The position numbers and the translations under genes are program-made. From Achromobacter sp. AONIH1 (lineage in GTDB: Bacteria; Pseudomonadota; Gammaproteobacteria; Burkholderiales; Burkholderiaceae_B): a stretch of DNA of 64,000 bases. Position 1 is the first letter of the stretch, and the number at the start of each line of letters is the position of its first letter. The DNA lies in assembly GCF_002902905.1 (NCBI RefSeq), contig NZ_CP026124.1:1426001-1490000 (forward strand). The letters run 5' to 3'. Positions 37,763 through 46,766 of this stretch are shown in pieces. Below the pieces are notes generated by a model. That model had not been told where the DNA came from. It saw only the letters and a program-made list of their open reading frames with translations, and ran no database searches.

Positions 37763-38491
37763 TCAGGCTTGCGGCCCGGCGATGCCATGATGGATTTCAG
37801 CTGCGTCCCTGTTTTGATTCCAGAGCGCGACCCACCGGGCGGCGTCGACAAGCGTGTCCACTATACCATCGACATCCAGCTCGCGCACGTCACGACCTTC
37901 GTTGTAGCCATAAGGCACCACCAGCACCTGGGTGCCGGCATTGCGCCCGGCCTGGGCGTCGTTGATGGAGTCGCCGATGGTCACGGCCTCGCGCGGGGCC
38001 ACGCCCAGCAGCTCGCAGGCATGCAGCACCTGATCCGGATCGGGCTTGCGCCGGGCGCAGGTGTCGCCGCAGACCACGGCGTCGAAAAAGCCCGCCAGGC
38101 CGGCGCGCTGCAAGAGCGGAAGGGTGAATTCGGTGGGTTTGTTGGTCACCACCGCCAGCTTCAGTCCTTGCTCGCGCAGGTGCTTCAGGCCCTCGATCAC
38201 GGCGGGGTAGACGGTGGCCTTCTCGCCGTTCACCTCGTGGTAGTGGCGGTGGAAGATCTCGCGGGCATGGGCGAAGGCGTCGGCGTCCGGCTCGGCCGCC
38301 TCCAGGCTGCCGGCCAGGCTGCGGCGCACCAGGTTGTCCACGCCCTTGCCGACGAAGGTGGCCACCACGTCCTCGCGCAGCGGCGCCATGCCCAGCTCCA
38401 CGCGCATGGCGTTGGCGGCCCAGGCCAGATCGGGGATGGAGTCCAGCAGGGTGCCGTCCAGGTCCAGCAGCGCGGCGCGGAATGCGGTCAT
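37763..38491 (-). CDS. gph: phosphoglycolate phosphatase
   Basis: 242 aa HAD-superfamily enzyme: nucleophile motif L-L-D-L-D-G-T-L-L-D-S at the N-terminus, V-V-T-N-K-P-T, the Lys in R-R-K-P-D-P-D, and I-G-D-S-I-N-D-A. The cap domain fits Gph. It removes phosphoglycolate formed by DNA repair or oxygenase side reactions. The start is ATG 38491; upstream in-frame sequence belongs to the rpe region. It is co-oriented with rpe (17 bp) and lies just before trpL, the standard rpe-gph-trp order in this group. Confidence 0.93.
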   Translation of the reverse strand: MTAFRAALLDLDGTLLDSIPDLAWAANAMRVELGMAPLREDVVATFVGKGVDNLVRRSLAGSLEAAEPDADAFAHAREIFHRHYHEVNGEKATVYPAVIEGLKHLREQGLKLAVVTNKPTEFTLPLLQRAGLAGFFDAVVCGDTCARRKPDPDQVLHACELLGVAPREAVTIGDSINDAQAGRNAGTQVLVVPYGYNEGRDVRELDVDGIVDTLVDAARWVALWNQNRDAAEIHHGIAGPQA

Positions 38492-38508
38492 GGCGTTGTT
38501 CCCGAGGC

Positions 38509-39204
38509 TCAGGCGGACAGGCTCTCGCCCAGCGCGATCTGCTCGCGCATGGACTTGATGATGCCGGGGTAGTCGGGCTTGCCGAAGATGGCCGAGCCGG
38601 CCACGAAGGTGTCGGCGCCGGCGCGGCGGATCTCGGCGATGTTGTCGATCTTGACCCCGCCGTCGACCTGCAGCGCTATCGGCTGGCCGCCGGCCTGGGT
38701 CCAGGCGTCGATCCGGGCGCGCGCCTCGCGCAGCTTGGCCAGGGTGCTGGGGATGAAGCTCTGGCCGCCGAAGCCGGGGTTCACCGACATGAGCAGCACC
38801 AGGTCGATCTTGTCCATCACGTGGTCCATCAGCGACAGCGGCGTGGCCGGGTTGAACACCAGTCCGGCCTTGCAGCCTTGCTCGCGGATCAGCGACAGCG
38901 TGCGGTGCACGTGGCGGCTGGCCTCCGGGTGGAAGCTGATGTAGTCGGCGCCGGCCTTGGCGAACATGGGCACCAGCTCGTCCACCGGCTCGACCATGAG
39001 GTGCACGTCGATGGGCACCGTCACGTGCGGGCGGATCGCCGCACAGACCATCGGGCCGATGGTCAGGTTGGGCACGTAGTGGTTGTCCATCACGTCGAAG
39101 TGGATCCAGTCGGCGCCGGCGGCGACGACGTCGCGCACTTCCTCGCCCAGGCGGGCGAAGTCGGCGGACAGGATGCTGGGAGTGATGCGGGTGGCGTTCG
39201 ACAT
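38509..39204 (-). CDS. rpe: ribulose-phosphate 3-epimerase
   Basis: 231 aa from ATG 39204 ([16 protein letters not shown]); an ATG at 39228 would add 8 residues. TIM barrel with [30 protein letters not shown] and V-D-G-G-V-K, giving the metal-binding His/Asp residues. It interconverts ribulose-5-P and xylulose-5-P. It is divergent from apaG and heads the leftward run into gph and trp. Confidence 0.95.
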   Translation of the reverse strand: MSNATRITPSILSADFARLGEEVRDVVAAGADWIHFDVMDNHYVPNLTIGPMVCAAIRPHVTVPIDVHLMVEPVDELVPMFAKAGADYISFHPEASRHVHRTLSLIREQGCKAGLVFNPATPLSLMDHVMDKIDLVLLMSVNPGFGGQSFIPSTLAKLREARARIDAWTQAGGQPIALQVDGGVKIDNIAEIRRAGADTFVAGSAIFGKPDYPGIIKSMREQIALGESLSA

Positions 39205-39389
39205 GGCGTTCGGGGTGCGGGAGGGCATAATGTGCCATTATTGCAGTTTGGGGCGCGAAGTCGGGAAAAGCCCTTGCGGCGGCGTCCGTCCGCGGTTGTC
39301 CGACAAGCGCGCCGCCAGCGCGTCCTGGAACGCCCTGGCGTGGCGCCAGGAGCCGCCCCGGGTGCATCATCCCCACACAGGGAAGGACT

Positions 39390-39764
39390 GTGAAACCTTA
39401 CGACCTCAGCGTCTCTGTCTCTCCGCGCTTCGTTCCCGAACAGTCCGATCCGGGCGAGCACCAGTTCGTGTTCGCCTATACCGTTCGCATCACCAACACC
39501 GGCGAACACCCGGCCCAGGTGATCAGCCGCCACTGGATCATCACCGACGGCAACCAGCGCGTGCAGGAAGTGCGCGGGCTGGGCGTGGTCGGGCAGCAGC
39601 CCCTGCTGGCGCCCGGCGAGACCTTCGAATACACCAGCGGCTGCCCGCTGCCCACCCCGGTGGGCACGATGCGCGGCACCTATCATTGCGTCGGCGAGAA
39701 CGGCATCCCGTTCGAGGTGCCGATTTCCGAATTCGTCCTGGCGATGCCGCGTACCTTGCACTGA
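39390..39764 (+). CDS. apaG: ApaG protein (DUF525)
   Basis: 124 aa from a GTG with GGAAGG just upstream. One fibronectin-III-like beta domain: V-R-I-T-N-T-G-E-H-P-A-Q-V-I-S-R-H-W-I-I-T-D-G, then P-G-E-T-F-E-Y-T-S-G-C-P-L and G-T-M-R-G-T-Y. The biochemical role of ApaG is not settled; it is a small cytoplasmic protein. Divergent from rpe and followed by mltA. Confidence 0.93.
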   Translation: MKPYDLSVSVSPRFVPEQSDPGEHQFVFAYTVRITNTGEHPAQVISRHWIITDGNQRVQEVRGLGVVGQQPLLAPGETFEYTSGCPLPTPVGTMRGTYHCVGENGIPFEVPISEFVLAMPRTLH

Positions 39765-39793
39765 CGCCGCGAGGCGACTGTTTTTTCTGGCCC

Positions 39794-41089
39794 ATGAAGC
39801 GCATTCTCTGTCTGTCCGTGCTATCGGCGCTGCTTGCCGCGTGCACCACCACCTCCGAAATCCCCCCTGAATCGGGCGCTGGCCCAGGCATATCGGCCCC
39901 CGCGGCCGAAGGCCCGCTGCGCGTGCCGTCGCTGTCGGCGCTGGCGGACACGCCGCCGCGCGCGCTGGCCGGCAAGCTCAAGCCCGCTTCCTGGGCCGAG
40001 ATGCCCGGCTGGAGCAACGACGACCTGTCGCAGTTCTGGCCGTTGTTCATCCGCAATTGCCGCGGGCTGATGCGGCCCACCAGCGGCAACCTGGCCGCGC
40101 CGGCCCGCGCCACGCCGCGCGCCTGGCAGCCGGTCTGCGCGGCCGCGGCCGATCCGGCGCGCGCGCCGGCGGCGGGCGACGGCGAGGGCGTGCGCCGCTT
40201 CCTGCAAACCTATCTGCAACCCTGGCGGCTGAATGCCGCCGACGGCAAGCCGGCCACGAACACCGTCACCGGCTATTACGAGCCGCTGGTGCGCGGTTCG
40301 CGGCGGCAGGGCGGCGCCTATCAATGGCCGCTGTACACCGTGCCGGCGGACCTGCTGACCATCGACCTGGGGTCGGTGTATCCGGAACTGGCCGGCAAGC
40401 GCGTGCGCGGCAAGCTCGACGGCAAGCGCGTCGTGCCCTACGACACCCGCGCCGCCATCGAGGCCTCGGGCCGCCGTCCGCCCGTGCTGGTGTGGGTGGA
40501 CGATCCGGTGGACAACTTCTTTCTGCAGGTGCAGGGTTCGGGCCGCGTGCTGCTGACCGACGGCCCCGATTCGGGCAAGACCATCCGCGTGGCCTACGCC
40601 GATCACAACGGCCAGCCCTACGCGTCCATTGGCCGCTGGCTGATCGACCGGGGCGAACTGTCGGCCGACCAGGCCTCCATGCAGAACATCCGCGCCTGGG
40701 CGCAGCGCAACCCGAAGCGCGTGCCGGAAATGCTCAATGCCAACCCGGCCGTGGTGTTCTTCCGCGAGGAAGCCGTGGTTGATCCGGAACAGGGGCCCAA
40801 GGGCGCCTACGGCATCGCTCTGGCGCCGCAGCGTTCGGTGGCGGTGGACGCCGGTTTCGTGCCTCTGGGCACGCCGGTGTTCCTGGCCACCACGTATCCC
40901 GCGTCCGACCGGCCGTTGCAGCGGCTGGTGTTCGCCCAGGACACCGGCACCGCCATCCGCGGCGCGGCGCGGGCCGACTTCTATTGGGGCTACGGCGAGG
41001 AAGCCGGGCAGCAGGCGGGCCGCATGAAGCAGCGCGGCCAGATGTGGCTGCTGTGGCCCAAACAGGCAGGGGAGCCCAGCGCGCGATGA
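39794..41089 (+). CDS. mltA: membrane-bound lytic murein transglycosylase A
   Basis: 431 aa. The signal ends in L-A-A-C with Cys17, so the product is a lipoprotein anchored to the outer membrane. The MltA barrel contains T-G-Y-Y-E-P-L, and the C-terminal 3D domain reads F-A-Q-D-T-G-T-A-I-R-G-A-A-R-A-D-F-Y-W-G, which includes the catalytic Asp. It cleaves peptidoglycan to 1,6-anhydro muropeptides. It is longer than the E. coli enzyme (about 365 aa), partly through a Pro/Ala-rich linker after the lipobox. Its stop overlaps the next ATG (ATGA). Confidence 0.93.
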   Translation: MKRILCLSVLSALLAACTTTSEIPPESGAGPGISAPAAEGPLRVPSLSALADTPPRALAGKLKPASWAEMPGWSNDDLSQFWPLFIRNCRGLMRPTSGNLAAPARATPRAWQPVCAAAADPARAPAAGDGEGVRRFLQTYLQPWRLNAADGKPATNTVTGYYEPLVRGSRRQGGAYQWPLYTVPADLLTIDLGSVYPELAGKRVRGKLDGKRVVPYDTRAAIEASGRRPPVLVWVDDPVDNFFLQVQGSGRVLLTDGPDSGKTIRVAYADHNGQPYASIGRWLIDRGELSADQASMQNIRAWAQRNPKRVPEMLNANPAVVFFREEAVVDPEQGPKGAYGIALAPQRSVAVDAGFVPLGTPVFLATTYPASDRPLQRLVFAQDTGTAIRGAARADFYWGYGEEAGQQAGRMKQRGQMWLLWPKQAGEPSAR

Positions 41090-42255
41090 CTCATCAGATC
41101 GTAGTCTGCGGGGCCGGCATCGTCGGCCTGTCGACCGCCCTGGCGTTGGCCCGGCGCGGGCAGCGCGTGGCCGTGCTGGCCCCGCGCGCCTCGGTGCCGG
41201 CGGCCGAAGCCGACCACTACCACCCGCGCGTGTACGCGATCTCCCCGGCCAGCCAGCGGTTCCTGGCCGGCCTGGGCGTCTGGGACGCCATGCCCGCCGC
41301 CCGGCTGACGCCGGTACAGGCCATGGAGATCCACGGCGACGCCGACGGCGAGGTCCATCTCAACGCCTGGCAGGCGGCGCTGCCGCAACTGGCCTGGATC
41401 GTCGAATCGGGCGAGATCGAGCGCGTGCTGATCCAGGCCGTGCGCCTGTTCGGCATTCCCTGGATCGAGGACCGCTGCGCGGGCTACGCCAACGGCGAGA
41501 TCCAGACGGAGAACGGGGCCCGCATCCGCGCCGAGCTGTTCGTGGGCGCCGACGGCGCGGCCTCGCCGCTGCGCGAGGCCGCTGGCCTCAAACACGAGGC
41601 GGTGCCGTACAAGGACACCGGACTGGTGGTGCACCTGGACGCCGAACGGCCGCACCAGGGCACCGCCGTTCAGTGGTTCCGCGACGACGGCGTGCTGGCG
41701 CTGCTGCCGCTGCCGGACACGTCCGACGGCGCGCAGGTGTCGATGGTCTGGTCCATGCGCGAAGAGGCCGCGGCGCGGCTGCTGGCCTTGCCGCAGGGCG
41801 AGCAGGCCGCCGCGCTGGAAGGACTGCTGGCGCACGCGGCCGAGGGCCGGCTGGGCAAGTTGACGGTGCGCAGCAAGCTGCATGGCTTTCCGCTGACGCT
41901 GGAACGCGCGCAGATGGTGGCGCCGGGCATCGCGCTGGCGGGCGATGCCGCGCACCGCCTGCATCCTTTGGCGGGCCAGGGGCTGAACCTGGGCCTGGGC
42001 GACGTCGAGGCGCTGGTCGAGGCCGTGGCCGGCCGCGAACCCTACCGCCAGGCGGGCGACCTGCGGGTGCTGCACCGTTACCAGCGCGCCCGCGCCGAGC
42101 CGGTGCTGGCCATGCGCCTGGCCACCGACGGCCTGCACAAGCTGTTCGCCGCGCGCGCCACGCCGCTGGCCTGGCTGCGCAACGCCGGCATGCGCTGGGT
42201 CGAGCACGCGCCGATGATCAAGCGGCATCTGATCGCGGGCGCATCGAAGAACTAG
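41086..42255 (+). CDS. UbiH/UbiF-family FAD-dependent hydroxylase
   Basis: 389 aa from the ATG overlapping the mltA stop. The N-terminal FAD motif V-V-C-G-A-G-I-V-G-L-S-T-A-L-A-L is at 5-20; F-V-G-A-D-G-A-A-S-P-L-R and G-D-A-A-H-R-L-H-P-L-A-G-Q-G-L-N-L-G-L-G-D-V follow. These mark the UbiH/UbiF/VisC/Coq6 group, which hydroxylates ubiquinone precursors using NAD(P)H and O2. Which ring position is modified cannot be told from sequence. Translational coupling to mltA is probably only operonic. It is followed by the structured leader and dsbC. Confidence 0.87.
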   Translation: MTHQIVVCGAGIVGLSTALALARRGQRVAVLAPRASVPAAEADHYHPRVYAISPASQRFLAGLGVWDAMPAARLTPVQAMEIHGDADGEVHLNAWQAALPQLAWIVESGEIERVLIQAVRLFGIPWIEDRCAGYANGEIQTENGARIRAELFVGADGAASPLREAAGLKHEAVPYKDTGLVVHLDAERPHQGTAVQWFRDDGVLALLPLPDTSDGAQVSMVWSMREEAAARLLALPQGEQAAALEGLLAHAAEGRLGKLTVRSKLHGFPLTLERAQMVAPGIALAGDAAHRLHPLAGQGLNLGLGDVEALVEAVAGREPYRQAGDLRVLHRYQRARAEPVLAMRLATDGLHKLFAARATPLAWLRNAGMRWVEHAPMIKRHLIAGASKN

Positions 42256-42301
42256 CCTGCCTGAGAGGGGCGCGCGAGAGGTCATCGGTCGCAGTACGGT
42301 T

Positions 42302-42370
42302 GGGACGGGTCCGACCTGATGAAAAATGGGGTCGGGTTGGCAGGCGAGTGGAACCTCGCCTTCCCGTCCC
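42302..42370 (+). ncRNA. candidate structured leader RNA upstream of dsbC (three-way junction)
   Basis: A closing stem GGGACGGG (42302-42309) / CCCGTCCC (42363-42370) encloses hairpin CCGACC (42311-42316) / GGTCGG (42330-42335) and hairpin AGGCGAG (42342-42348) / CTCGCCT (42355-42361). All three stems are perfect. A further GGGCG-CTG-CGCCC hairpin at 42387-42399 follows. The element lies in the 202-bp gap before dsbC and matches no riboswitch class I can recall. It could be a cis-regulatory leader or a processed small RNA. Confidence 0.45.
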
Positions 42371-42457
42371 GGTCTGATGGCTCTGCGGGCGCTGCGCCCC
42401 TACGCGGATCGGTTACCCTTTCCGCCAAGAAATCGACATATCTGCACAGGAGTCCCC

Positions 42458-43258
42458 ATGAATTTCCGAGTTTCGGCCGCGTTGGCGGCTTGTTGCCTGG
42501 CCGTGGGCGGCCTGGGCCTGTCGGCCCCGGTCCTGGCCAAGGAAGACAAGTCCGTGTCCACCGTCACCACCGGCCAGGCCGGCAAGGGCGACAAGGTGGT
42601 GTCCACGACCCAGGTGGCGCCCGCGGACCCCGTGGCCGACGCGGTGAAGGATCGCTTCCGCCAGCGCTTTTCCGGCATGGACGTGACCGCCGTGCGGCGC
42701 ACGCCTTATGGCCTGTTCGAAGTGCAGCTGGGCATGGATCTGATCTACACCGATGAAAAAGTGACCTGGGTCATGGAAGGTCCGTTGATCGACGCCATGA
42801 CGCGCCGCGACGTGACCCGCGAATCCCAGGAAAAGCTCAGTGCCGTGACCTTCGACCAGCTGCCGCTGGACCTGGCGATCAAACAGGTCAAGGGCGACGG
42901 CTCGCGCAAGGTCGCGATCTTCGAGGATCCGAACTGCGGCTATTGCAAGCAGCTGCGCAAGACCATGGAATCGGTGGACAACGTGACCATCTACACGTTC
43001 CTGTACCCGATCCTGTCGCCCGATTCCAAGATCAAGGTGCGCGACGTCTGGTGCGCCAAGGACCAGGGCAAGACCTGGGACGACTGGATGCTGCGCGGCC
43101 AGAAGCCGGCCGCCGCCGAATGCGACGTGCCCGAGGCCAAGCTGCTGGCGCTGGGCCAGCGCCTGATGGTGCGCGGCACGCCGACGCTGTTCTTCGCCGA
43201 CGGTTCCCGCATCAGCGGCGCGCTGCCGCTGGACCAGCTGAAAGAACGCCTGAACTGA
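42458..43258 (+). CDS. dsbC: DsbC-type disulfide isomerase
   Basis: 266 aa from ATG 42458 with AGGAG six bases upstream. Signal peptide about 1-27; a linker of about 30 residues rich in Lys/Thr/Val precedes the dimerisation domain. The thioredoxin domain has F-E-D-P-N-C-G-Y-C-K with Cys160/Cys163 and the cis-Pro loop R-G-T-P-T. It acts in the periplasm to rearrange wrong disulfides and is recycled by DsbD. A second Cys pair (V-W-C-A-K ... A-A-E-C-D) is typical of DsbC. The start region follows the foldable leader. Confidence 0.93.
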   Translation: MNFRVSAALAACCLAVGGLGLSAPVLAKEDKSVSTVTTGQAGKGDKVVSTTQVAPADPVADAVKDRFRQRFSGMDVTAVRRTPYGLFEVQLGMDLIYTDEKVTWVMEGPLIDAMTRRDVTRESQEKLSAVTFDQLPLDLAIKQVKGDGSRKVAIFEDPNCGYCKQLRKTMESVDNVTIYTFLYPILSPDSKIKVRDVWCAKDQGKTWDDWMLRGQKPAAAECDVPEAKLLALGQRLMVRGTPTLFFADGSRISGALPLDQLKERLN

Positions 43259-43315
43259 TCCGCCCCGCCCGCGCCGGCCGGGGGCTGGCGCGGGCCAGCC
43301 CTCCCGGAGACGAGC

Positions 43316-44272
43316 TTGAAAATCGCAATCCTCGACGATTATCACGACGTGGCGCGGCGCTATGCGGACTGGACCTCGCTCGGCGGGGACTCTGAAGTCC
43401 GCATCTTCAACAGCCACATTCCCGACGCTCAGGCCGAGGCCGAACTGGCCGATTTCGACGTGATCGTCGCCATGCGCGAGCGCACGCCGTTTCCAGCGGC
43501 CCGCATCCAGGCCCTGCCCAGGCTGCGGTTGCTGATCACCACCGGCATGCGCAACAACGCCATCGACATGGCGGCCTGCAAGGCGCGCGGCGTCACCGTC
43601 TGCGGCGCGCCGGGAGACGCGCTGGCGGCCACCGCCACGGCAGAGCTGGCCTGGGCGCACATCCTGGGCCTGTTCAAGCACCTGCCCGCCGAGGACGCGG
43701 CCATGCGCCGTGGCATGTGGCAGACCGCCATGCCCGAGCCGCTGGCCGGCAGGCGCCTGGGCGTGGTCGGCCTGGGCAAGCTGGGCGCCGCCGTGGCCCG
43801 GGTCGGGCTGGCCTTCGGCATGGACGTGGTGGCCTGGAGCCCCAACCTGAACGACGAGCGCGCCCGCGAGGCCGGCGTGACGCGGGTCGACAAGCATGAA
43901 CTGTTCGCCACGTCCGATGTGGTCAGCCTGCATCTGGTGCTGTCGGACCGCACGCGCAACGTGGTCGACGCGGCCGCGCTGGCCGCCATGAAGCCTACGG
44001 CCTACCTGGTCAACACCTCGCGCGCCGGCCTGGTGGACCAGGCCGCGCTGATGGACGCGCTGGTGAAGTTCCGCCTGGCTGGCGCGGGGCTGGACGTGTA
44101 TCCCGACGAACCCCTGTCGCCGACCGATCCGGTGCGTGACCTGGACAACGTCATCCTGACGCCGCACCTGGGCTACGTCAGCCGCGAGAACTTCGAGGCT
44201 TTCTATCGCAACGCGCTGGAAGCGGTGCGGGCCTGGCGGGCGGGCGCGCCGGTGCGCGTGCTGAACGCCTGA
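43316..44272 (+). CDS. D-2-hydroxyacid dehydrogenase family protein
   Basis: 318 aa from a TTG start with GGAG six bases upstream. The NAD-binding motif G-V-V-G-L-G-K-L-G follows L-A-G-R-R-L. The catalytic set is Arg in V-N-T-S-R-A-G-L-V-D, Glu in D-V-Y-P-D-E-P-L and His in L-T-P-H-L-G-Y. It reduces 2-keto acids to D-2-hydroxy acids or the reverse; SerA-, glyoxylate reductase- and phosphonate-type specificities cannot be separated by eye. It stands alone after dsbC and converges on ttcA. Confidence 0.89.
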   Translation: MKIAILDDYHDVARRYADWTSLGGDSEVRIFNSHIPDAQAEAELADFDVIVAMRERTPFPAARIQALPRLRLLITTGMRNNAIDMAACKARGVTVCGAPGDALAATATAELAWAHILGLFKHLPAEDAAMRRGMWQTAMPEPLAGRRLGVVGLGKLGAAVARVGLAFGMDVVAWSPNLNDERAREAGVTRVDKHELFATSDVVSLHLVLSDRTRNVVDAAALAAMKPTAYLVNTSRAGLVDQAALMDALVKFRLAGAGLDVYPDEPLSPTDPVRDLDNVILTPHLGYVSRENFEAFYRNALEAVRAWRAGAPVRVLNA

Positions 44273-44358
44273 CAAGGCAGGGCGCTGCGCGCCATTGCGT
44301 GGCGCGGCAAGGCAAAAGGGGCTGCATGCGCAGCCCCTGTTTCATGTCCGTCGCCGCA

Positions 44359-45354
44359 TCAGCTGCGGGAAAAGACGATCTTCTGTTCGGCAATGGCGCC
44401 GGGTTCCGCGGCTTGCGGCGTATCGCCGCAAGACGTGTCGGCCTCGTCCTCCGGATCCACCGTGTCGAACGCGGTATCGCCATTGGCATCGGGCACGCCC
44501 GTGGGCTTGAGCCCCGCGAAGTCGAACAGATCGCGGTCCATCAGATGCGAGGGCACCACGCGCGACAGCGCGTTGAACACGTTCCAGGAGCGGCCCGGAT
44601 GCTTGCGGTCCCATTCCTGGATCATCCGGCCCACTTCCTTGCGCTTCAGGTTCTCCTGCGAGCCGCACAGGTTGCACGGGATGATGGGGAACTGCTTGAG
44701 CTCGGCGTAGGCGATCAGGTCGCTTTCCGGCACGTAGGCCAGCGGCCGGATCACCGTGTGGCGGCCGTCGTCCGAGACCAGCTTGGGCGGCATGCCCTTG
44801 GTCTTGCCGCCGTAGAACAGGTTCAGGAAGAAGGTGCCCAGGATGTCGTCGCGATGGTGGCCCAGCGCGATCTTGGTCGCGCCCAGCTCGCTGGCCACGC
44901 GGTACAGGATGCCCCGGCGCAGCCGCGAACAGAGCGAGCACATGGTCTTGCCCTCTTCCAGCACGCGCGTGACGATGGAATAGGTGTCCTGTGTCTCGAT
45001 GTGGAAGGGCACGCCCAGCTCGGTCAGGTAGCGCGGCAGGATGTCGGCGGGAAAGCCCGGCTGCTTCTGGTCCAGGTTGACCGCGATCACCTCGAAGGGA
45101 AAGGGCGCGCGCTTCTTCAGCTGCAGCAGGATGTCGAGCAGCGCGTAGGAGTCCTTGCCGCCCGACAGGCAGACCATGACCTTGTCGCCGGCCTCGATCA
45201 TGTTGTAGTCGGAGAGGGCGCGGGTGGTCTCGCGCGCCAGGCGCTTGGAGAGCTTGTTGCCTTCCAGGCGGGCCTTGTCGTGGCGACGGGACACCGCGGG
45301 CTGGTCTGCTTCGGCGGGGGCGGCCAGCGGCTCGGGGGGGGCGATGGAATTCAT
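44359..45354 (-). CDS. ttcA: tRNA 2-thiocytidine synthetase TtcA
   Basis: 331 aa. The PP-loop S-G-G-K-D-S at 64-69 activates C32 of certain tRNAs with ATP. C-S-L-C (139-142) and the later C-N-L-C bind the [4Fe-4S] cluster that transfers sulfur. The C-terminal 40 residues are acidic and variable. The ATG is 2 bp after the folB stop, so the two form an operon. Longer frames upstream run through folB in another frame and were rejected. Confidence 0.94.
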   Translation of the reverse strand: MNSIAPPEPLAAPAEADQPAVSRRHDKARLEGNKLSKRLARETTRALSDYNMIEAGDKVMVCLSGGKDSYALLDILLQLKKRAPFPFEVIAVNLDQKQPGFPADILPRYLTELGVPFHIETQDTYSIVTRVLEEGKTMCSLCSRLRRGILYRVASELGATKIALGHHRDDILGTFFLNLFYGGKTKGMPPKLVSDDGRHTVIRPLAYVPESDLIAYAELKQFPIIPCNLCGSQENLKRKEVGRMIQEWDRKHPGRSWNVFNALSRVVPSHLMDRDLFDFAGLKPTGVPDANGDTAFDTVDPEDEADTSCGDTPQAAEPGAIAEQKIVFSRS

Positions 45355-45356
45355 GT

Positions 45357-45716
45357 TCAACGCGAGATCTGGGTTTCCACGCCCACGGCGGCACAGTCCG
45401 AGAACGCCATGGGCTTGCTGATGCGCAGGCGCAGCGAGCGCACTTCCTGGAAGTCGGCCAGCAGGCGCGCGGCGACCTGTTCCACCAGCGTTTCGATCAG
45501 GTTCACATGCGCCTGCGTGCATTCCTCGACGATGGCCTCGCGCAGGCGGCGATAGTCCAGCACGCTGTGGATGTCGTGGTCGTCGACCGAGCGGGCGATG
45601 TCCACGTCGAACTCGGCGTCGACATGCAGGGGCTGGGTGGCGCGGCGCTCGTGCTCGAGGATGCCGATGCGGGCGTCGAGGGCGAGCCCGGTGAGGATGA
45701 TGCGACGTGTGGGCAT
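45357..45716 (-). CDS. folB: dihydroneopterin aldolase
   Basis: 119 aa, the usual FolB length. [12 protein letters not shown] near the N-terminus holds the pterin-binding Glu; [10 protein letters not shown] and [10 protein letters not shown] follow, with the lysine of R-I-S-K-P as general acid. It cleaves dihydroneopterin to 6-hydroxymethyl-dihydropterin in folate synthesis. Co-transcribed with ttcA and divergent from the flavoprotein gene. Confidence 0.93.
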   Translation of the reverse strand: MPTRRIILTGLALDARIGILEHERRATQPLHVDAEFDVDIARSVDDHDIHSVLDYRRLREAIVEECTQAHVNLIETLVEQVAARLLADFQEVRSLRLRISKPMAFSDCAAVGVETQISR

Positions 45717-45838
45717 GATGAAAACCAGGAAGGGAATGCGGGAATTGTAGCGGCGGCGCGGGCGGCACCGCCGCGCTGGCTACAATCCATGCATGGCCCG
45801 GCGCTGTCAGGATGCGCCGCGGGCGATCAAGGGACGCA

Positions 45839-46741
45839 ATGCAACAAGTTTACGATTCCGTCATTGTAGGCGGCGGGCCGGCGGGCGCCTCCTGCGCGCT
45901 GTGGCTGGCCCGGCTGGGCCTGTCGCCGCTGCTGGTCGAGGCCAGCGAGCGGCTGGGCGGGCTGGGCAACGACAATCCCTTCGCCGACGACTGGATCGCG
46001 GTGCTGCCGGGCGTGACCGGCCAGCAGGTCGCCGCCAATATCGATGCCAGCGTGCGCGCCGCCGGCGTGCCGCTGCGTCTGTCGACCCGGACCACGGACG
46101 TGCGTCCCTGCAAGGGCGGCATCGAGGCCACGCTGGCCGGCCCCGGGGGCGAAACCACGCGCGTGCGCGGCCGCACCCTGGTGATCGCCTCGGGCGTGCG
46201 CGCCAAGGGCCTGCCCGACCATCCGCCGGGCGCGTCCTGGCCCGGCGTGCTGATCGGCCCCGGCTCGCCCATCGTGGCGCAGGATTATTCCGGCCTGTCG
46301 GTGGCGGTGCTGGGCGGCGGCGACAACGCTTTCGAGAACTATGTCTACGTGCGCAACCGCGGCGCGCGCGCCGTGCATCTATATGCCCGCAGCGTGCGCG
46401 CGCAGCAGCAATGGGTGCAGCGCGCCGGCCGCGAGGGCGTGCGCATCGGCCCCTACCAGGTCGATCCCGCCGCGCGCAGCGTCGACGGCCGTCAGTACGA
46501 CCTGATCCTGGTGTTCTACGGCTGGGAGCCGCAGGCGGGCTTCGCCGACGATCTGCGCCTGGCGCGCGACGAGCGCGGCTACATCCGCACCGACTTCGCC
46601 ACGGCCGAGACCAGCGTGCCCGACATCTACGCCATCGGCGAGGTGGCGCACCGCATGCATCCCTGCGTGGTGACGTCCATGGCCGATGGCGTGGTGGCGG
46701 CCAAGGCCATCCAGCGGCGCTGGGAGCGCGCCGGAGAATGA
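45839..46741 (+). CDS. thioredoxin reductase-fold flavoprotein lacking the redox CxxC
   Basis: 300 aa from ATG 45839 with AAGGGA upstream; an ATG at 45812 would add 9 residues. [10 protein letters not shown] binds [13 protein letters not shown] is the NAD(P)H motif, and I-Y-A-I-G-E-V-A-H the C-terminal FAD contact, the order found in TrxB. The C-x-x-C that TrxB carries between the NADPH and FAD parts is absent. It therefore resembles ferredoxin/flavodoxin-NADP reductases of the TrxB-like type more than a thioredoxin reductase. The partner is unknown and no neighbour suggests one. Confidence 0.82.
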   Translation: MQQVYDSVIVGGGPAGASCALWLARLGLSPLLVEASERLGGLGNDNPFADDWIAVLPGVTGQQVAANIDASVRAAGVPLRLSTRTTDVRPCKGGIEATLAGPGGETTRVRGRTLVIASGVRAKGLPDHPPGASWPGVLIGPGSPIVAQDYSGLSVAVLGGGDNAFENYVYVRNRGARAVHLYARSVRAQQQWVQRAGREGVRIGPYQVDPAARSVDGRQYDLILVFYGWEPQAGFADDLRLARDERGYIRTDFATAETSVPDIYAIGEVAHRMHPCVVTSMADGVVAAKAIQRRWERAGE

Positions 46742-46766
46742 GCGGGCTGGCCGCCGACGCCTGGCC

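Noticed and set aside
37763..39376. Single 537-codon frame suggesting a fused Rpe-Gph protein
   Set aside because: Only the C-terminal half is real Gph; the upstream half is out of frame with rpe, which has its own normal reading frame.
42256..42320. CCTGAGAGG and ACCTGATG resembling parts of a TPP riboswitch
   Set aside because: The defining CTGATCTGGAT / pyrimidine-sensor helix is missing and the downstream gene is dsbC, not a thiamine gene.
42316..42322. CTGATGA core suggesting a hammerhead ribozyme before dsbC
   Set aside because: The heptamer lies in a hairpin loop and no GAAA core or correctly placed third stem is present.
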